This document shows positions 34,306-42,436 of a stretch of DNA of 64,000 nucleotides, piece by piece. Numbering within the stretch: position 1 is the first letter of the stretch; each line of letters starts with the position of its first letter. The position numbers were made by a program, and so were the translations under genes. The DNA is from Streptomyces ferrugineus. Lineage in GTDB: Bacteria > Actinomycetota > Actinomycetes > Streptomycetales > Streptomycetaceae. The stretch spans positions 496,001 through 560,000 of the forward strand of contig NZ_CP063373.1 of the NCBI RefSeq assembly GCF_015160855.1. Direction: 5' to 3'. Below the pieces are notes generated by a model. It was given only the letters and a program-made list of their open reading frames with translations, made no database searches and was not told the origin of the DNA.

Positions 34306-34947
34306 TCAGCCCGCGTTGAGCTCCGCGAGGTCGCCCAGCGGCAGCGTGTGCTGGGTCTGCAGGACCTTGGCGCGCAGGTAGCGGACGTTGTCGGGCGTGG
34401 CGAAGACGCCCGTGGGGACGCGGTCGCGGACCTCGATGCCGAGCGCGCGCAACTGGTCGGCCTTGTCGGGGTTGTTGGACAGCAGGTCCAGTTCGCCGAC
34501 GCCGAGGGCGGTCAGCATCTGGGCGGCGGCCGTGTAGTCGCGGGCGTCCTCCGGCAGGCCGAGGGCGGCGTTCGCGGCGTAGGTGTCCAGGCCCTGGTCC
34601 TGGAGGGCGTACGCGTCGAGCTTGTTGTAGAGCCCGATGCCGCGGCCCTCCTGGCGCAGGTACAGCAGCACGCCGCCGCGCTCGGCGATGCGCTCGACGG
34701 CCTCGCGCAACTGGGGGCCGCAGTCGCAGCGTGCCGAGCCGAAGACGTCGCCGGTGAGGCACTCGGAGTGCAGGCGGACCAGCGGGGTGGTGCCGGGGGC
34801 CGGGTCGCCGAGGACGACGGCGATGTGCTCCAGGCCGTCGGCCAGGCCGTGGAAGGTGACGAGTTCGGCGTCGGCGCGGTAGCCGTCCTGGAAGCGCAGC
34901 GGCACCCGGACACGGGCGCGCTGGGTGGCGGCGGTGAAGTCGGGCAT
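34306..34947 (-). CDS. ribA: GTP cyclohydrolase II
   Basis: First committed enzyme of riboflavin synthesis: GTP to 2,5-diamino-6-ribosylamino-pyrimidinone phosphate. HSECLTGDVFGSARCDCGPQL carries the three zinc Cys, LRQEGRGIGLYNKL is the GTP-binding catalytic block with Arg, and LLSNNPDKADQL/RVPTGVFATPDN complete the family. 213 residues, RibA alone without a RibB domain. ATG at 34947. Its upstream region holds two MarR-like palindromes and the MarR gene follows on the same strand 108 bp upstream; a RibD-like gene is divergent beyond it. So this is a separately regulated riboflavin or deazaflavin-type set, not the usual FMN-riboswitch rib operon. Confidence 0.93.
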   Translation of the reverse strand: MPDFTAATQRARVRVPLRFQDGYRADAELVTFHGLADGLEHIAVVLGDPAPGTTPLVRLHSECLTGDVFGSARCDCGPQLREAVERIAERGGVLLYLRQEGRGIGLYNKLDAYALQDQGLDTYAANAALGLPEDARDYTAAAQMLTALGVGELDLLSNNPDKADQLRALGIEVRDRVPTGVFATPDNVRYLRAKVLQTQHTLPLGDLAELNAG

Positions 34948-34975
34948 GCGGGTTCTCCGGGTTCCGGTCGACAGA

Positions 34976-35037
34976 TCTGCTTCAGATTTGAAGCAGAACC
35001 TGATCACGAACCCTACACCATGCTTTAAATTTGAATC
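34976..35037. promoter_or_regulatory. Two MarR operator-like palindromes upstream of ribA
   Basis: 34976-34997 is a perfect inverted repeat: TCTGCTTCA and TGAAGCAGA around GATT. 35024-35035 is TTTAAATTTGAA, a near palindrome of the same core. A third related site TTCAAACTTGAA lies at 35591-35602 between marR and the RibD-like gene. The shared core TTCAAnnTTGAA is typical of MarR operators. One regulator probably controls ribA, itself and the RibD-like gene. Confidence 0.65.
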
Positions 35038-35055
35038 AATAGAGATTTCCGAGGA

Positions 35056-35571
35056 TCACGAACAGGGCTTGGTGGAACGGCGCCGCCACGGCACGTCGTC
35101 CGCGGTGCCGTGCGCCTCGTCCCCCTGGAAGCCCTCGGTGACCGCCGCGAAGATCTCCTCGAGCTGCCCGACCTGCTCCGGACTCAGCCGGTCGAACAGC
35201 ACCTCACGCACCATCTCGACATGGCCCGGCGCCGCGTGCTCCAGGACCGTCATGCCCTCGTCGGTGAGCGCCGCGATGCTGCCCCGCTTGTCCCAGCGGC
35301 AGTTCTCGCGCCCCACCAGGCCGTCCTTCTCCAGGCGCGTCACGGCGTACGTCAGCCGGCTGCGGGTGATCTTCAGCCGTTCCGCCAGGTCGGTCATCCG
35401 AAGCCGGCGTTCCGGAGCCTCGGACAGGGAGGAGAGGATGGAGTAGTACATGTGCGGCATGCCGGCCTCCTGCTGGAGCTGCCGGTCCAGCGCGTCCTCC
35501 ACGAGGTGGGCGGCGCCGATGTAAGCGCGCCAGGCGCGCTGCTCCTCGGGGGTGAGCCAGCGAGTCGTCAT
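35056..35571 (-). CDS. MarR-family transcriptional regulator
   Basis: 171 residues. The winged HTH is RRLRMTDLAERLKITRSRLT followed by YAVTRLEKDGLVGR and WDKRGSIAALTDEGM (wing). The N-terminus TPEEQRAWRAYIGAAHLVED is the usual dimerisation helix of streptomycete MarR proteins. ATG at 35571 is chosen over an in-frame upstream ATG. It lies between ribA (same strand) and the divergent RibD-like gene, and all three share TTCAAnnTTGAA-like sites, so it is the presumed local repressor. Ligand unknown; a flavin precursor or phenolic compound is possible. Confidence 0.88.
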   Translation of the reverse strand: MTTRWLTPEEQRAWRAYIGAAHLVEDALDRQLQQEAGMPHMYYSILSSLSEAPERRLRMTDLAERLKITRSRLTYAVTRLEKDGLVGRENCRWDKRGSIAALTDEGMTVLEHAAPGHVEMVREVLFDRLSPEQVGQLEEIFAAVTEGFQGDEAHGTADDVPWRRRSTKPCS

Positions 35572-35654
35572 GAGACCAGTGTAGGTTTGTTTCAAACTTG
35601 AACCAAGCCCCGTCCGGGACCAACGCCCGGATTGCCGAGCCGGAGAGCGCGCCG

Positions 35655-36788
35655 ATGCCGTCGTACCCCTACGTCCTGCTGTCCGCCGCCGTCTCCCTCG
35701 ACGGCTACCTCGACGACACCACCCCCGATCGCCTGCTGCTGTCCAGCCCGGCCGACTTCGACCGGGTCGACGAGGTACGGGCGTCCGTGGACGCGATCCT
35801 GATCGGCGCCGGCACGATCCGGGCGGACAACCCGCGGCTGCTGGTGAACTCGGCTCAGCGGCGGGCGGCGCGGGCGGCTTCCGGCAGGCCGGAGTATCCG
35901 CTGAAGGTCACGGTCAGCGCGTCGGGCGAGCTGGATCCCGCGGCGAACTTCTGGCACACGGGCGGCGAGAAGATCGTCTATACGACGGAGAAGGGCGCGG
36001 AGCGGTTGCGGCGGGCGCCGGTCGCCGCGGATGTCGTGGCGCTGGGGCCGGAGCTGGACTGGCGCGGGCTGCTGACGCATCTGCGCGAGGTGCGCGGGGT
36101 CGAGCGGCTGATGGTCGAGGGCGGCGGCACGATCCACACGCAGCTGCTTCAGCAGGGGCTGGCGGACGAGGTGCAGCTGGTGCTGGCGCCGCTGTTCGTG
36201 GGGGATCCCAAGGCGCCGCGGCTGTTCGGGCCCGGGGGATATCAGGGCGGGCGGCTGCGGTTGCTGGAGGCGCGGCGGATCGAGGACGTGGTGCTGATGC
36301 GCTACGAGCCGACGGCGCCCGGCACCGGCGGGCTGCCCGTCGCGGCGGATCGGCACTGGCTGGCGCTGGCGTGCGAGCTGGCGGCGCAGTGCCCGCCGTC
36401 GGAGACGGCGTTCAGCGTCGGGGCGGTGGTGGTGGCGGCCGACGGGACCGAGCTGGCGCGCGGGTACTCCAGGGAGGGCGGCGATCCGGTGGTGCACGCG
36501 GAGGAGGCGGCGCTGGCGAAGATCGCGCCGGGGGATCCCAGGCTGGGGGCCGCGACGGTGTACACCAGCCTGGAGCCTTGTACTCGGCGGGCGTCGCGGC
36601 CGGTGCCGTGTGCGGGGCTGATTCTCGGGGCGGGGGTGCGGCGGGTGGTGACGGCCTGGCGGGAGCCGGACACGTTTGTGGTGAGGGCCGATGGGAGTGG
36701 GGTGCTGGCGGGGGAGGGTGTGGAGGTGCTGGTGCTGCCGGAGTACGAGGGGCGGGCGAAGGGGCCCAACGCGCACCTGCTGCGCTGA
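35655..36788 (+). CDS. RibD-like bifunctional protein with inverted domain order
   Basis: The N-terminal part (residues 1-220) is a RibD C-terminal-type reductase: LSAAVSLDGYLDD, VDAILIGAGTIRADNPRL, RLMVEGGGTIHTQLL and LADEVQLVLAPLFVG. The C-terminal part (about 230-377) is a deaminase: VHAEEAALAKI (HAE) and SLEPCTRRASRPVPCAGL (PCxxxxxxxxPC). In classical RibD the deaminase comes first, so the domains are reversed here. Expected reactions are deamination and ribosyl-side-chain reduction in riboflavin synthesis. ATG at 35655 follows GGAGAG at 7 nt. A MarR-type operator lies at 35591-35602. Confidence 0.88.
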   Translation: MPSYPYVLLSAAVSLDGYLDDTTPDRLLLSSPADFDRVDEVRASVDAILIGAGTIRADNPRLLVNSAQRRAARAASGRPEYPLKVTVSASGELDPAANFWHTGGEKIVYTTEKGAERLRRAPVAADVVALGPELDWRGLLTHLREVRGVERLMVEGGGTIHTQLLQQGLADEVQLVLAPLFVGDPKAPRLFGPGGYQGGRLRLLEARRIEDVVLMRYEPTAPGTGGLPVAADRHWLALACELAAQCPPSETAFSVGAVVVAADGTELARGYSREGGDPVVHAEEAALAKIAPGDPRLGAATVYTSLEPCTRRASRPVPCAGLILGAGVRRVVTAWREPDTFVVRADGSGVLAGEGVEVLVLPEYEGRAKGPNAHLLR

Positions 36789-36794
36789 CGCCGG

Positions 36795-36970
36795 GTGTGT
36801 CTCGCCCCCGCCGCCCCTACCCGTCCCATCCTGAAGGGGTGCTGCCCCTTCGACCCCACTGGGGCTGCCGCCCCAGACCCCGCTCCGGCCCTGAAGGGGC
36901 CTTGTCCTCAAACGCCGGACGGGCTGGATTGCGCGGGCCGGCGTTGGAAGGCAGTGGGCCGGTGCTGGAG
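36795..36970 (+). repeat. G+C-rich dispersed repeat, arm 1
   Basis: About 170 bp that recur in inverted orientation at 43681-43848, with only scattered differences. Shared landmarks: CCCCTACCCGTCCCATCCTG, CTGGGGCTGCCGCCCCAGAC (self-complementary), CTCAAACGCCGGACGGGCTG and GCGCGGGCCGGCGTTGGAAG. Non-coding and rich in palindromes, lying directly after the RibD-like gene. This kind of element is common between Streptomyces genes. Confidence 0.8.
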
Positions 36971-37087
36971 AGGGGTGGTTGTGCCGTGGGTGGCTGCCTT
37001 CGGTGGGGGGAAATGGGCTGGTCAGTCGTGGGGCAGGGAAAGGCGTGTGCTTCGGGGGCTGCGGATGGCGTACTATGGAGTCACCGA

Positions 37088-37161
37088 CGCGGGGTGGAGC
37101 AGCTCGGTAGCTCGCTGGGCTCATAACCCAGAGGTCGCAGGTTCAAATCCTGTCCCCGCTA
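37088..37161 (+). tRNA. Initiator tRNA-fMet(CAT)
   Basis: Cloverleaf: acceptor CGCGGGG/CCCCGCT with an unpaired C1-U72, the hallmark of initiators; anticodon stem CTGGG/CCCAG with three consecutive G-C pairs; loop CTCATAA (anticodon CAT); T-arm GCAGGTTCAAATCCTG; discriminator A. No encoded CCA. Confidence 0.95.
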
Positions 37162-37168
37162 CTGAAGG

Positions 37169-37207
37169 CTCAGGGCCGGAACTGATCAGATCAGTTCCGG
37201 CCCTGAG
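37169..37207 (+). terminator. Terminator of the initiator tRNA
   Basis: Perfect 19-bp inverted repeat (CTCAGGGCCGGAACTGATC and complement) separated by one base, 7 nt after the tRNA. TGTTTCC follows. Confidence 0.85.
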
Positions 37208-37273
37208 TGTTTCCGCTCCTCCGGTCGGCTCCCAGCACTCGCTCCCCGCCCCCGCTTCGGCAACCCTGGTGAG

Positions 37274-38359
37274 GTGGAGGAAGGGCGGATTACACACGTA
37301 CGCCGATTCGTCCGGCTGCTCCCCGCCCTGCTGATCGCGGCCGGAGCCGGGTACGAGCACGCCACGCCCACCGCCTTCACCGGCGCCCCCTTCTTCACCG
37401 CCGCGCCCCTGGTCGCCGCCCCGCTCTACTCGCTGCGCGGCACGGTGGTCACGGGTGTCGTGGCCGTCACCCTGCTGTGCGTACTCCGCATCGTGCACGG
37501 CGGGCTCGCGCGGGCCGCGGTGATCACCGAGCTGGTCACCGTGGGCGTCGTCGCCGTCCTCGCCGTCCTCATCAACCTCCTCGTCCGCCGCAGTGACGAA
37601 CGCCTCGCTTCGGTCCGCGAGATCGCCGAGGCCGCCCAGCGCGCCGTACTGCCGGAACCCGCCGAGCGGATCGGGGGGTTCCAGATCGCGGCGCGGTACG
37701 AGGCGGCGCAGGAGGGCGCCTCCATCGGCGGCGATCTGTACGCCGTGCAGGACAGTCCGCACGGGGTGCGGCTGGTCGTGGGCGACGTGCAGGGGAAGGG
37801 AATGGGCGCGGTCGGGGCCGTCGCCGTCGTCATCGGCGCCTTTCGGGAGGCCGCCGAGCAGGAGGCCACCCTGGAGGCGATCGCGCAGCGGCTGGAGCGG
37901 GCGCTGGCGCGGGAGCGGACGAGGCGGGACGGCGTCGACTCCCGCGAGGGGTTCACCACCGTCGTGCTCGCCGAACTGCCGCACGGCAACGGCACCGTAC
38001 GGCTCGTCAACCGCGGGCACCCACCGCCCCTGCTGCTGTACGCCGACGGCACCGTATGCCCGCTGCCCGCCACCGAACCCGCGCTGCCGCTCGGCATGAG
38101 CGAGCTCGGCGCCTGGCCCGACCGGGCCGACGAGGCCGGCTTCCCGGGCGGCGCGACGCTGCTGCTGTACACCGACGGGCTGTCCGAGGCGCGCGACGAC
38201 AAGGGGCGGTTCTACGACCCCGAGGCGGGACTCGCCGGGCGCGCCAACGCCCGGCGTGAGCCGGCCGCGCTGCTCGGCGTGCTCGCGGCGGAGGCGCGCC
38301 GGCACTCCGCGGGCGGCATGGCGGACGACATGGCCCTCATGGCCGTACGACGACCTTGA
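37274..38359 (+). CDS. Membrane-bound SpoIIE/PP2C-type phosphatase
   Basis: The N-terminal 110 residues hold about three to four membrane helices (LLPALLIAAGAGYEHA, APLVAAPLYSLRGTVVTGV, ELVTVGVVAVLAVLINLLV). The rest is a PPM/SpoIIE phosphatase: GASIGGDLYAVQDS (metal Asp), VVGDVQGKGMGAV, LLLYTDGLSEARDD and GGMADDMALMAVR. Expected to dephosphorylate an anti-anti-sigma (SpoIIAA-like) protein at the membrane. GTG at 37274 is chosen; another in-frame start lies a few codons later. Single gene, with no partner kinase beside it. Confidence 0.88.
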   Translation: MEEGRITHVRRFVRLLPALLIAAGAGYEHATPTAFTGAPFFTAAPLVAAPLYSLRGTVVTGVVAVTLLCVLRIVHGGLARAAVITELVTVGVVAVLAVLINLLVRRSDERLASVREIAEAAQRAVLPEPAERIGGFQIAARYEAAQEGASIGGDLYAVQDSPHGVRLVVGDVQGKGMGAVGAVAVVIGAFREAAEQEATLEAIAQRLERALARERTRRDGVDSREGFTTVVLAELPHGNGTVRLVNRGHPPPLLLYADGTVCPLPATEPALPLGMSELGAWPDRADEAGFPGGATLLLYTDGLSEARDDKGRFYDPEAGLAGRANARREPAALLGVLAAEARRHSAGGMADDMALMAVRRP

Positions 38360-38594
38360 TCGTTGTCACCCGAGGTGATCGGTCGACCGCCCTCCGCATA
38401 ACAACTGACACACCGTCAATACCTGTGTGACTCCTGAGTCCAGGCCAACTCGCCCGAATTAGGCCGTTGATGACCCGTAAGTCCAGGCGAAAATAGTTAA
38501 TGATCAAGCGGAACAGCTTGGAATCCGCACCCCGCGTCTATTAACGTTCGATAACGCAGCGCGGTCGTCCCAGCCGTCACAAGAGTCGGCTCCG

Positions 38595-38745
38595 TGCGCA
38601 CGCGCCGAATCCCGCAAGGGAGCCGGGGAACCACCACCCTGGGGTGAATCGCGCGGATGCCGTCGTGAACCCACGACTGGTATACGCGCGTAGGAGACCT
38701 TCCTGCTCCGAACCCGTCAGCTAACCCGGTAGGCGAGAAGGAAGG
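38595..38745 (+). ncRNA. c-di-AMP riboswitch (ydaO-yuaA type)
   Basis: The leader of the M23 peptidase gene carries the conserved pieces in order: GCAAGGGAGCCGGGGAACCA, then GGGGTGAATCGCG, TAGGAGACCTTCCTGCTCCG, AACCCGTCAGCTAACCCGGT and AGGCGAGAAGGAAGGA. This is the usual ydaO-yuaA pattern before cell-wall hydrolase genes in actinobacteria. c-di-AMP binding normally turns such genes off. Exact 5' border estimated. Confidence 0.85.
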
Positions 38746-38761
38746 AAAGGAGTACGCCCAC

Positions 38762-39787
38762 GTGGCGTCCAACAGGCCTGCTACGCAAGCCCCGTTCGTG
38801 CCGAGTCAGCGCAGCACCGACACCTTCGGCTACGACCGCTACCGCACCGACGAGGGCCCGTTCGAGGAGTGGAACCCCACCGCGGAGTCCATTCGCCCGG
38901 CACGTGGCAGGCATCGCGTCGGCAAGCAGCGCGGCGGGGGACTCGCCCGCAGCTCCACGGTTCTCGGCGTCGGCGTCATAGCCGCCGTCGGCGCGGGCGG
39001 CATGGCCAGCGCCCAGAGCGGCAAGCCGCCGGTCGCCATCACCATCCCCGACCTGCCCCTGATCTCCGACGACGACGCCGCTCCCGCCGAGGACGCCGGC
39101 ACCGCGCTCAGCACCGTGGGCGAGGCCACCGAGGAGACCACGCAGGGCACCTCCGACGCCGGCGAGGCGCTGCGCAGCCGGATCATCGCGCAGGCCGAGC
39201 TCCAGCAGGACCAGATCGACACCAAGGCCGCCGCGGCCGCCGTCGCCGCCGCCGAGAAGGAAGCCGCCGCCGCGGCCGCCAAGGCGGAGAAGGAGGCCGA
39301 GGCCAAGGCCGCCGCCGCGAAGGCCGCCGCCGAGGAGGAGGCCCGCAAGAAGGCCGAGGCCGAGCGCCTCGCCGAGCTGGCCAAGCAGTACACGCTGCCG
39401 ACCTCCTCGTACACCATCACCTCGACCTTCGGGCAGGCCGGCGCCTACTGGTCCTCCGGCTACCACACGGGCCTGGACTTCGCCGCCCCCACGGGCACGC
39501 TGATCAAGGCGATCCACTCCGGCACGATCACCTTCGCCGGCTGGGACGGCTCGTACGGCTACAAGACCGTGCTCACCCTGGACGACGGCACCGAGCTGTG
39601 GTTCGCGCACCAGTCGTCGATCAGCGTCAGCGTGGGCCAGAAGGTCAACACCGGCGACGTCATCGGCCGCGTGGGCGCGACGGGCAACGTCACCGGCGCC
39701 CATCTGCACCTCGAGGTGCACCCCGACGGCAGCTCGAACGGCATCGACCCGATGGCGTGGCTGCGGGGCAAGGGCCTCACCCCCTGA
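38762..39787 (+). CDS. M23 peptidoglycan endopeptidase (LytM-like)
   Basis: Secreted or membrane-anchored cell-wall hydrolase. Residues 60-85 give a hydrophobic segment (STVLGVGVIAAVGAGGMASA), then a long Ala/Lys/Glu coiled coil (residues about 130-200). The C-terminal M23 domain is YHTGLDFAAPTGTLIKA (His and Asp zinc ligands), ELWFAHQSS and VTGAHLHLEVHPDG (HxH). GTG at 38762 follows GAAAGGAG at good spacing. The upstream c-di-AMP riboswitch ties its expression to cell-wall and turgor signalling. Confidence 0.92.
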   Translation: MASNRPATQAPFVPSQRSTDTFGYDRYRTDEGPFEEWNPTAESIRPARGRHRVGKQRGGGLARSSTVLGVGVIAAVGAGGMASAQSGKPPVAITIPDLPLISDDDAAPAEDAGTALSTVGEATEETTQGTSDAGEALRSRIIAQAELQQDQIDTKAAAAAVAAAEKEAAAAAAKAEKEAEAKAAAAKAAAEEEARKKAEAERLAELAKQYTLPTSSYTITSTFGQAGAYWSSGYHTGLDFAAPTGTLIKAIHSGTITFAGWDGSYGYKTVLTLDDGTELWFAHQSSISVSVGQKVNTGDVIGRVGATGNVTGAHLHLEVHPDGSSNGIDPMAWLRGKGLTP

Positions 39788-39911
39788 CACACCCCTCGAC
39801 GGGCATCGACTTCCGATCCCCGGTGGTCCTGGCGGCGACCCCCCGACGTCAGGACTGCCGGTTTCGGCGTGTGCGGAATACCGGCTTCTGACACGAGGGT
39901 TGGCGAAGAAC

Positions 39912-40856
39912 ATGACTTCTCTTCGCAAGCTCGGCTCCTCCGACCTCGAGGTCCACCCGCTCTGCCTCGGCGGCAACGTCTTCGGCTGGACCGCCGACGA
40001 GGACCGGTCCTTCGCCGTCCTCGACGCCTACACCGCGGCGGGCGGCAACTTCGTCGACACCGCCGACTCCTACTCGGCGTGGGTCGAGGGCAACGTGGGC
40101 GGCGAGTCCGAGACCATCATCGGGAAGTGGCTCAAGGCGCGCGGCAACCGCTCCGACGTCGTGATCGCCACGAAGGTCAGCCAGCACCCCGACTTCCAGG
40201 GCCTGACCGCGGCCAACATCAAGGCTGCCGCGGAGGCCTCCCTGCGCCGCCTCGGCACCGATCACATCGACCTCTACTACACCCACTTCGACAAGCCGGA
40301 CGTGCCGGTCGAGGAGATCATCGGCGCGCTGGACGAGCTGGTGGAGGCGGGCAAGGTGCGGCACATCGCCGCGTCCAACATCTCCGCCGAGCGCCTGGCG
40401 GCCTCCCTCGCCTTCTCCGACCGTGAGGGCCTCGCCCGGTACGTCGCCCTCCAGCCCCACTACAACCTGGTCTCCCGCGACACCTACGAAGGCTCCCTGC
40501 AGAACCTCGCCGAGCGCGAGGGCCTGGCGGCGGTCCCGTACTACGCCCTGGCGTCCGGCTTCCTCACGGGCAAGTACCGCACCGGTACGACGGTGGACAG
40601 CCCGCGCGCCCGGGGCGCCGCCAAGCACGCGCAGACGGAGCGGGGCCGACGGGTGCTGGCCGCGCTGGAGGAGGTGGCCCGGTCCCACCGGGCCCCGGTG
40701 GCCACGGTGGCCCTGGGCTGGCTCGCGTCCCGGCCCACGGTCGCGGCGCCCATCGCGTCGGCCCGCACGCCGGAACAGCTGCCGGCGCTGCTGGGAGTGG
40801 CGGAGCTGACGCTGACGGACGAGGACCTGGAGCGGCTGACGACGGCGTCGGCCTGA
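39912..40856 (+). CDS. Aldo/keto reductase
   Basis: AKR family enzyme of about 314 residues. Catalytic Asp and Tyr lie in FVDTADSYSAW, Lys in IATKVSQHP, His in LYYTHFDKPD; the C-terminal cofactor block is APIASARTPEQL. ATG at 39912 (MTSLRKLGSSDL) is taken as start; a TTG at 39900 is in frame. It is downstream of the M23 gene by 125 bp but ends with its own strong terminator. Physiological substrate unknown. It is a different subgroup from the island enzyme at 11812. Confidence 0.9.
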   Translation: MTSLRKLGSSDLEVHPLCLGGNVFGWTADEDRSFAVLDAYTAAGGNFVDTADSYSAWVEGNVGGESETIIGKWLKARGNRSDVVIATKVSQHPDFQGLTAANIKAAAEASLRRLGTDHIDLYYTHFDKPDVPVEEIIGALDELVEAGKVRHIAASNISAERLAASLAFSDREGLARYVALQPHYNLVSRDTYEGSLQNLAEREGLAAVPYYALASGFLTGKYRTGTTVDSPRARGAAKHAQTERGRRVLAALEEVARSHRAPVATVALGWLASRPTVAAPIASARTPEQLPALLGVAELTLTDEDLERLTTASA

Positions 40857-40863
40857 CCTCGAC

Positions 40864-40890
40864 GGGCGGTCCGGCGGTGCCGGACCGCCC
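40864..40890 (+). terminator. Bidirectional terminator
   Basis: GGGCGGTCCGGC pairs perfectly with GCCGGACCGCCC around GGT: 12-bp stem, 3-nt loop, 8 bp after the aldo/keto reductase stop and 15 bp before the PrsW gene's 3' end. Confidence 0.8.
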
Positions 40891-40904
40891 GGAACCCGTG
40901 GTCC

Positions 40905-42239
40905 CTACGACCGGTACGGGTTGTACACGGGGTACGGCGCCGTCGGCTGGGAGCCGTGCCCGTAGGGCTGCCAGGTGGCGGGCGGCTGCCAGTGGGCGGG
41001 CGGCGCGTACCCGTACGCCGCCCAAGCCCGCGCGGCCACCGCGTGCTGCAGGGCCGGCCGCGCGGACTCCCGGCGCCCCCACAGCTCGTGCAGCAACTCC
41101 CGTTCCCGTACGACGAAGTCCGCGCCGGCCCGCCCACGGCGCCCCCGGTGCCGCAGGAACGCCAGCGACGTGGCGTACGCCTCGTACTGCGCCACGGCCC
41201 GTGCCGCATCGCGCCCGCCACGCTGTCGCGCGTACTGCCGGGCCACCCGCCGGTCCCGCATCGAGCCCAGCGCGAACGGTTCGCCCGGCGCCAGCCACCC
41301 GGCGGCGACATACGCCGGCAGTTCCTCGCGCACGGTCCTCAGCTCGCGCTGCCGGGTCCAGATCACCAGCCAGGTCAGCAGCCCGAACGCGGGCACCATG
41401 AAGGCCGCGTACACGGCGAAGAACCCGTACTCGCCGAAGGCGGAGGAGCCGTTCCACATGGCGTGCATGCCCATGGCGAGCAGCAGCCCGAGCAGGGGCA
41501 GCAGCACACGCCGCACGTGCTGCCGGTCGCCGGACAGGGCGGCGATGCCGAATCCGATGCCGGTCAGGACGGTGAAGAGCGGGTGCGCGAAGGGCGACAT
41601 GATCACGCGGACGAAGAAGGTCGCCGCCGTGACGGAGGCGATGCCGCTGTCGCCGGAGAGCTGGTCGGTGCCGAAGGCGGTGCCGAGGTAGAGGATGTTC
41701 TCGGTGAAGGCGAAACCGGTGGCGGTGACGCCCGCTATCACCACGCCGTCGACGATCCCGGTGAAGTCCCGCCGTCGGAAGAGGAACACGAGCAGGACGG
41801 CCGCGGCCTTCGCCATCTCCTCCACGACGGGCGCTATGACGGTCGCGCCGAGGGTGTCCGCATGCGACGGATCGGCCGTCGCGGTCGCTATCCATCTGGT
41901 CGCGAAGCTGTTGGCGACGATCGCTATCAGCGCCGCCGCGCAGGCACCCCACGCGAAGGAGAACAGCAGATTGCGCCACGGGCCCGGCTCGACCCGGTCC
42001 AGCCAGCGGAACGCGGCGACGAGCAGCGGCACGGGCAGCACCGCGAGCCCGAGCCCGACCAGGAACCCCTCGGTGCCGGTCTGCTCACGCACCAGGGCGA
42101 GGATGACCAGCCCGGAGAGCGCGAGCAGGGTGCTGAGCGCGCCGTACCGCACCCACCGCTTCTGCCACCAGTGCGCGTGCCGCAGTGCGCCGCCGGTGGG
42201 ACCGGTGGGCTGCGTCGGGTACGGGGGGCAGGTGGCCAC
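40905..42239 (-). CDS. PrsW-family intramembrane metalloprotease
   Basis: 444 residues with about eight membrane helices in the first 300. The catalytic-type motifs are IAPVVEEMAKAAAVLLV (EExxK), ATGFAFTENILYLGTAF (FxxxEN) and SPFAHPLFTVLTGIGFG (His). MHAMWNGSSAFG is another conserved His block. Relatives cleave anti-sigma factors (PrsW) or act like CAAX proteases. A Tyr/Gly/Pro-rich cytoplasmic tail follows. The start is GTG at 42239. It faces trmB in the same orientation, about 200 bp away. Confidence 0.9.
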   Translation of the reverse strand: MATCPPYPTQPTGPTGGALRHAHWWQKRWVRYGALSTLLALSGLVILALVREQTGTEGFLVGLGLAVLPVPLLVAAFRWLDRVEPGPWRNLLFSFAWGACAAALIAIVANSFATRWIATATADPSHADTLGATVIAPVVEEMAKAAAVLLVFLFRRRDFTGIVDGVVIAGVTATGFAFTENILYLGTAFGTDQLSGDSGIASVTAATFFVRVIMSPFAHPLFTVLTGIGFGIAALSGDRQHVRRVLLPLLGLLLAMGMHAMWNGSSAFGEYGFFAVYAAFMVPAFGLLTWLVIWTRQRELRTVREELPAYVAAGWLAPGEPFALGSMRDRRVARQYARQRGGRDAARAVAQYEAYATSLAFLRHRGRRGRAGADFVVRERELLHELWGRRESARPALQHAVAARAWAAYGYAPPAHWQPPATWQPYGHGSQPTAPYPVYNPYRS

Positions 42240-42436
42240 GGCATTGACCCTAACGAGGCAGGGGCGCCGCCCGCAGCAGCGCGAGGGGAGGGCACGGGCG
42301 CCGATGGGGGTTTGCTGTCTGGAACGGTGCGTATCGGTGTGTATCGGATGTGTATCGGGTGTCTGTCGGTGCTGTGTCTATCGGTGCTGATAGCTGCTGA
42401 TCGCTGCTGTTCTTCGCGATGTTCTGTCCGCTGCTC

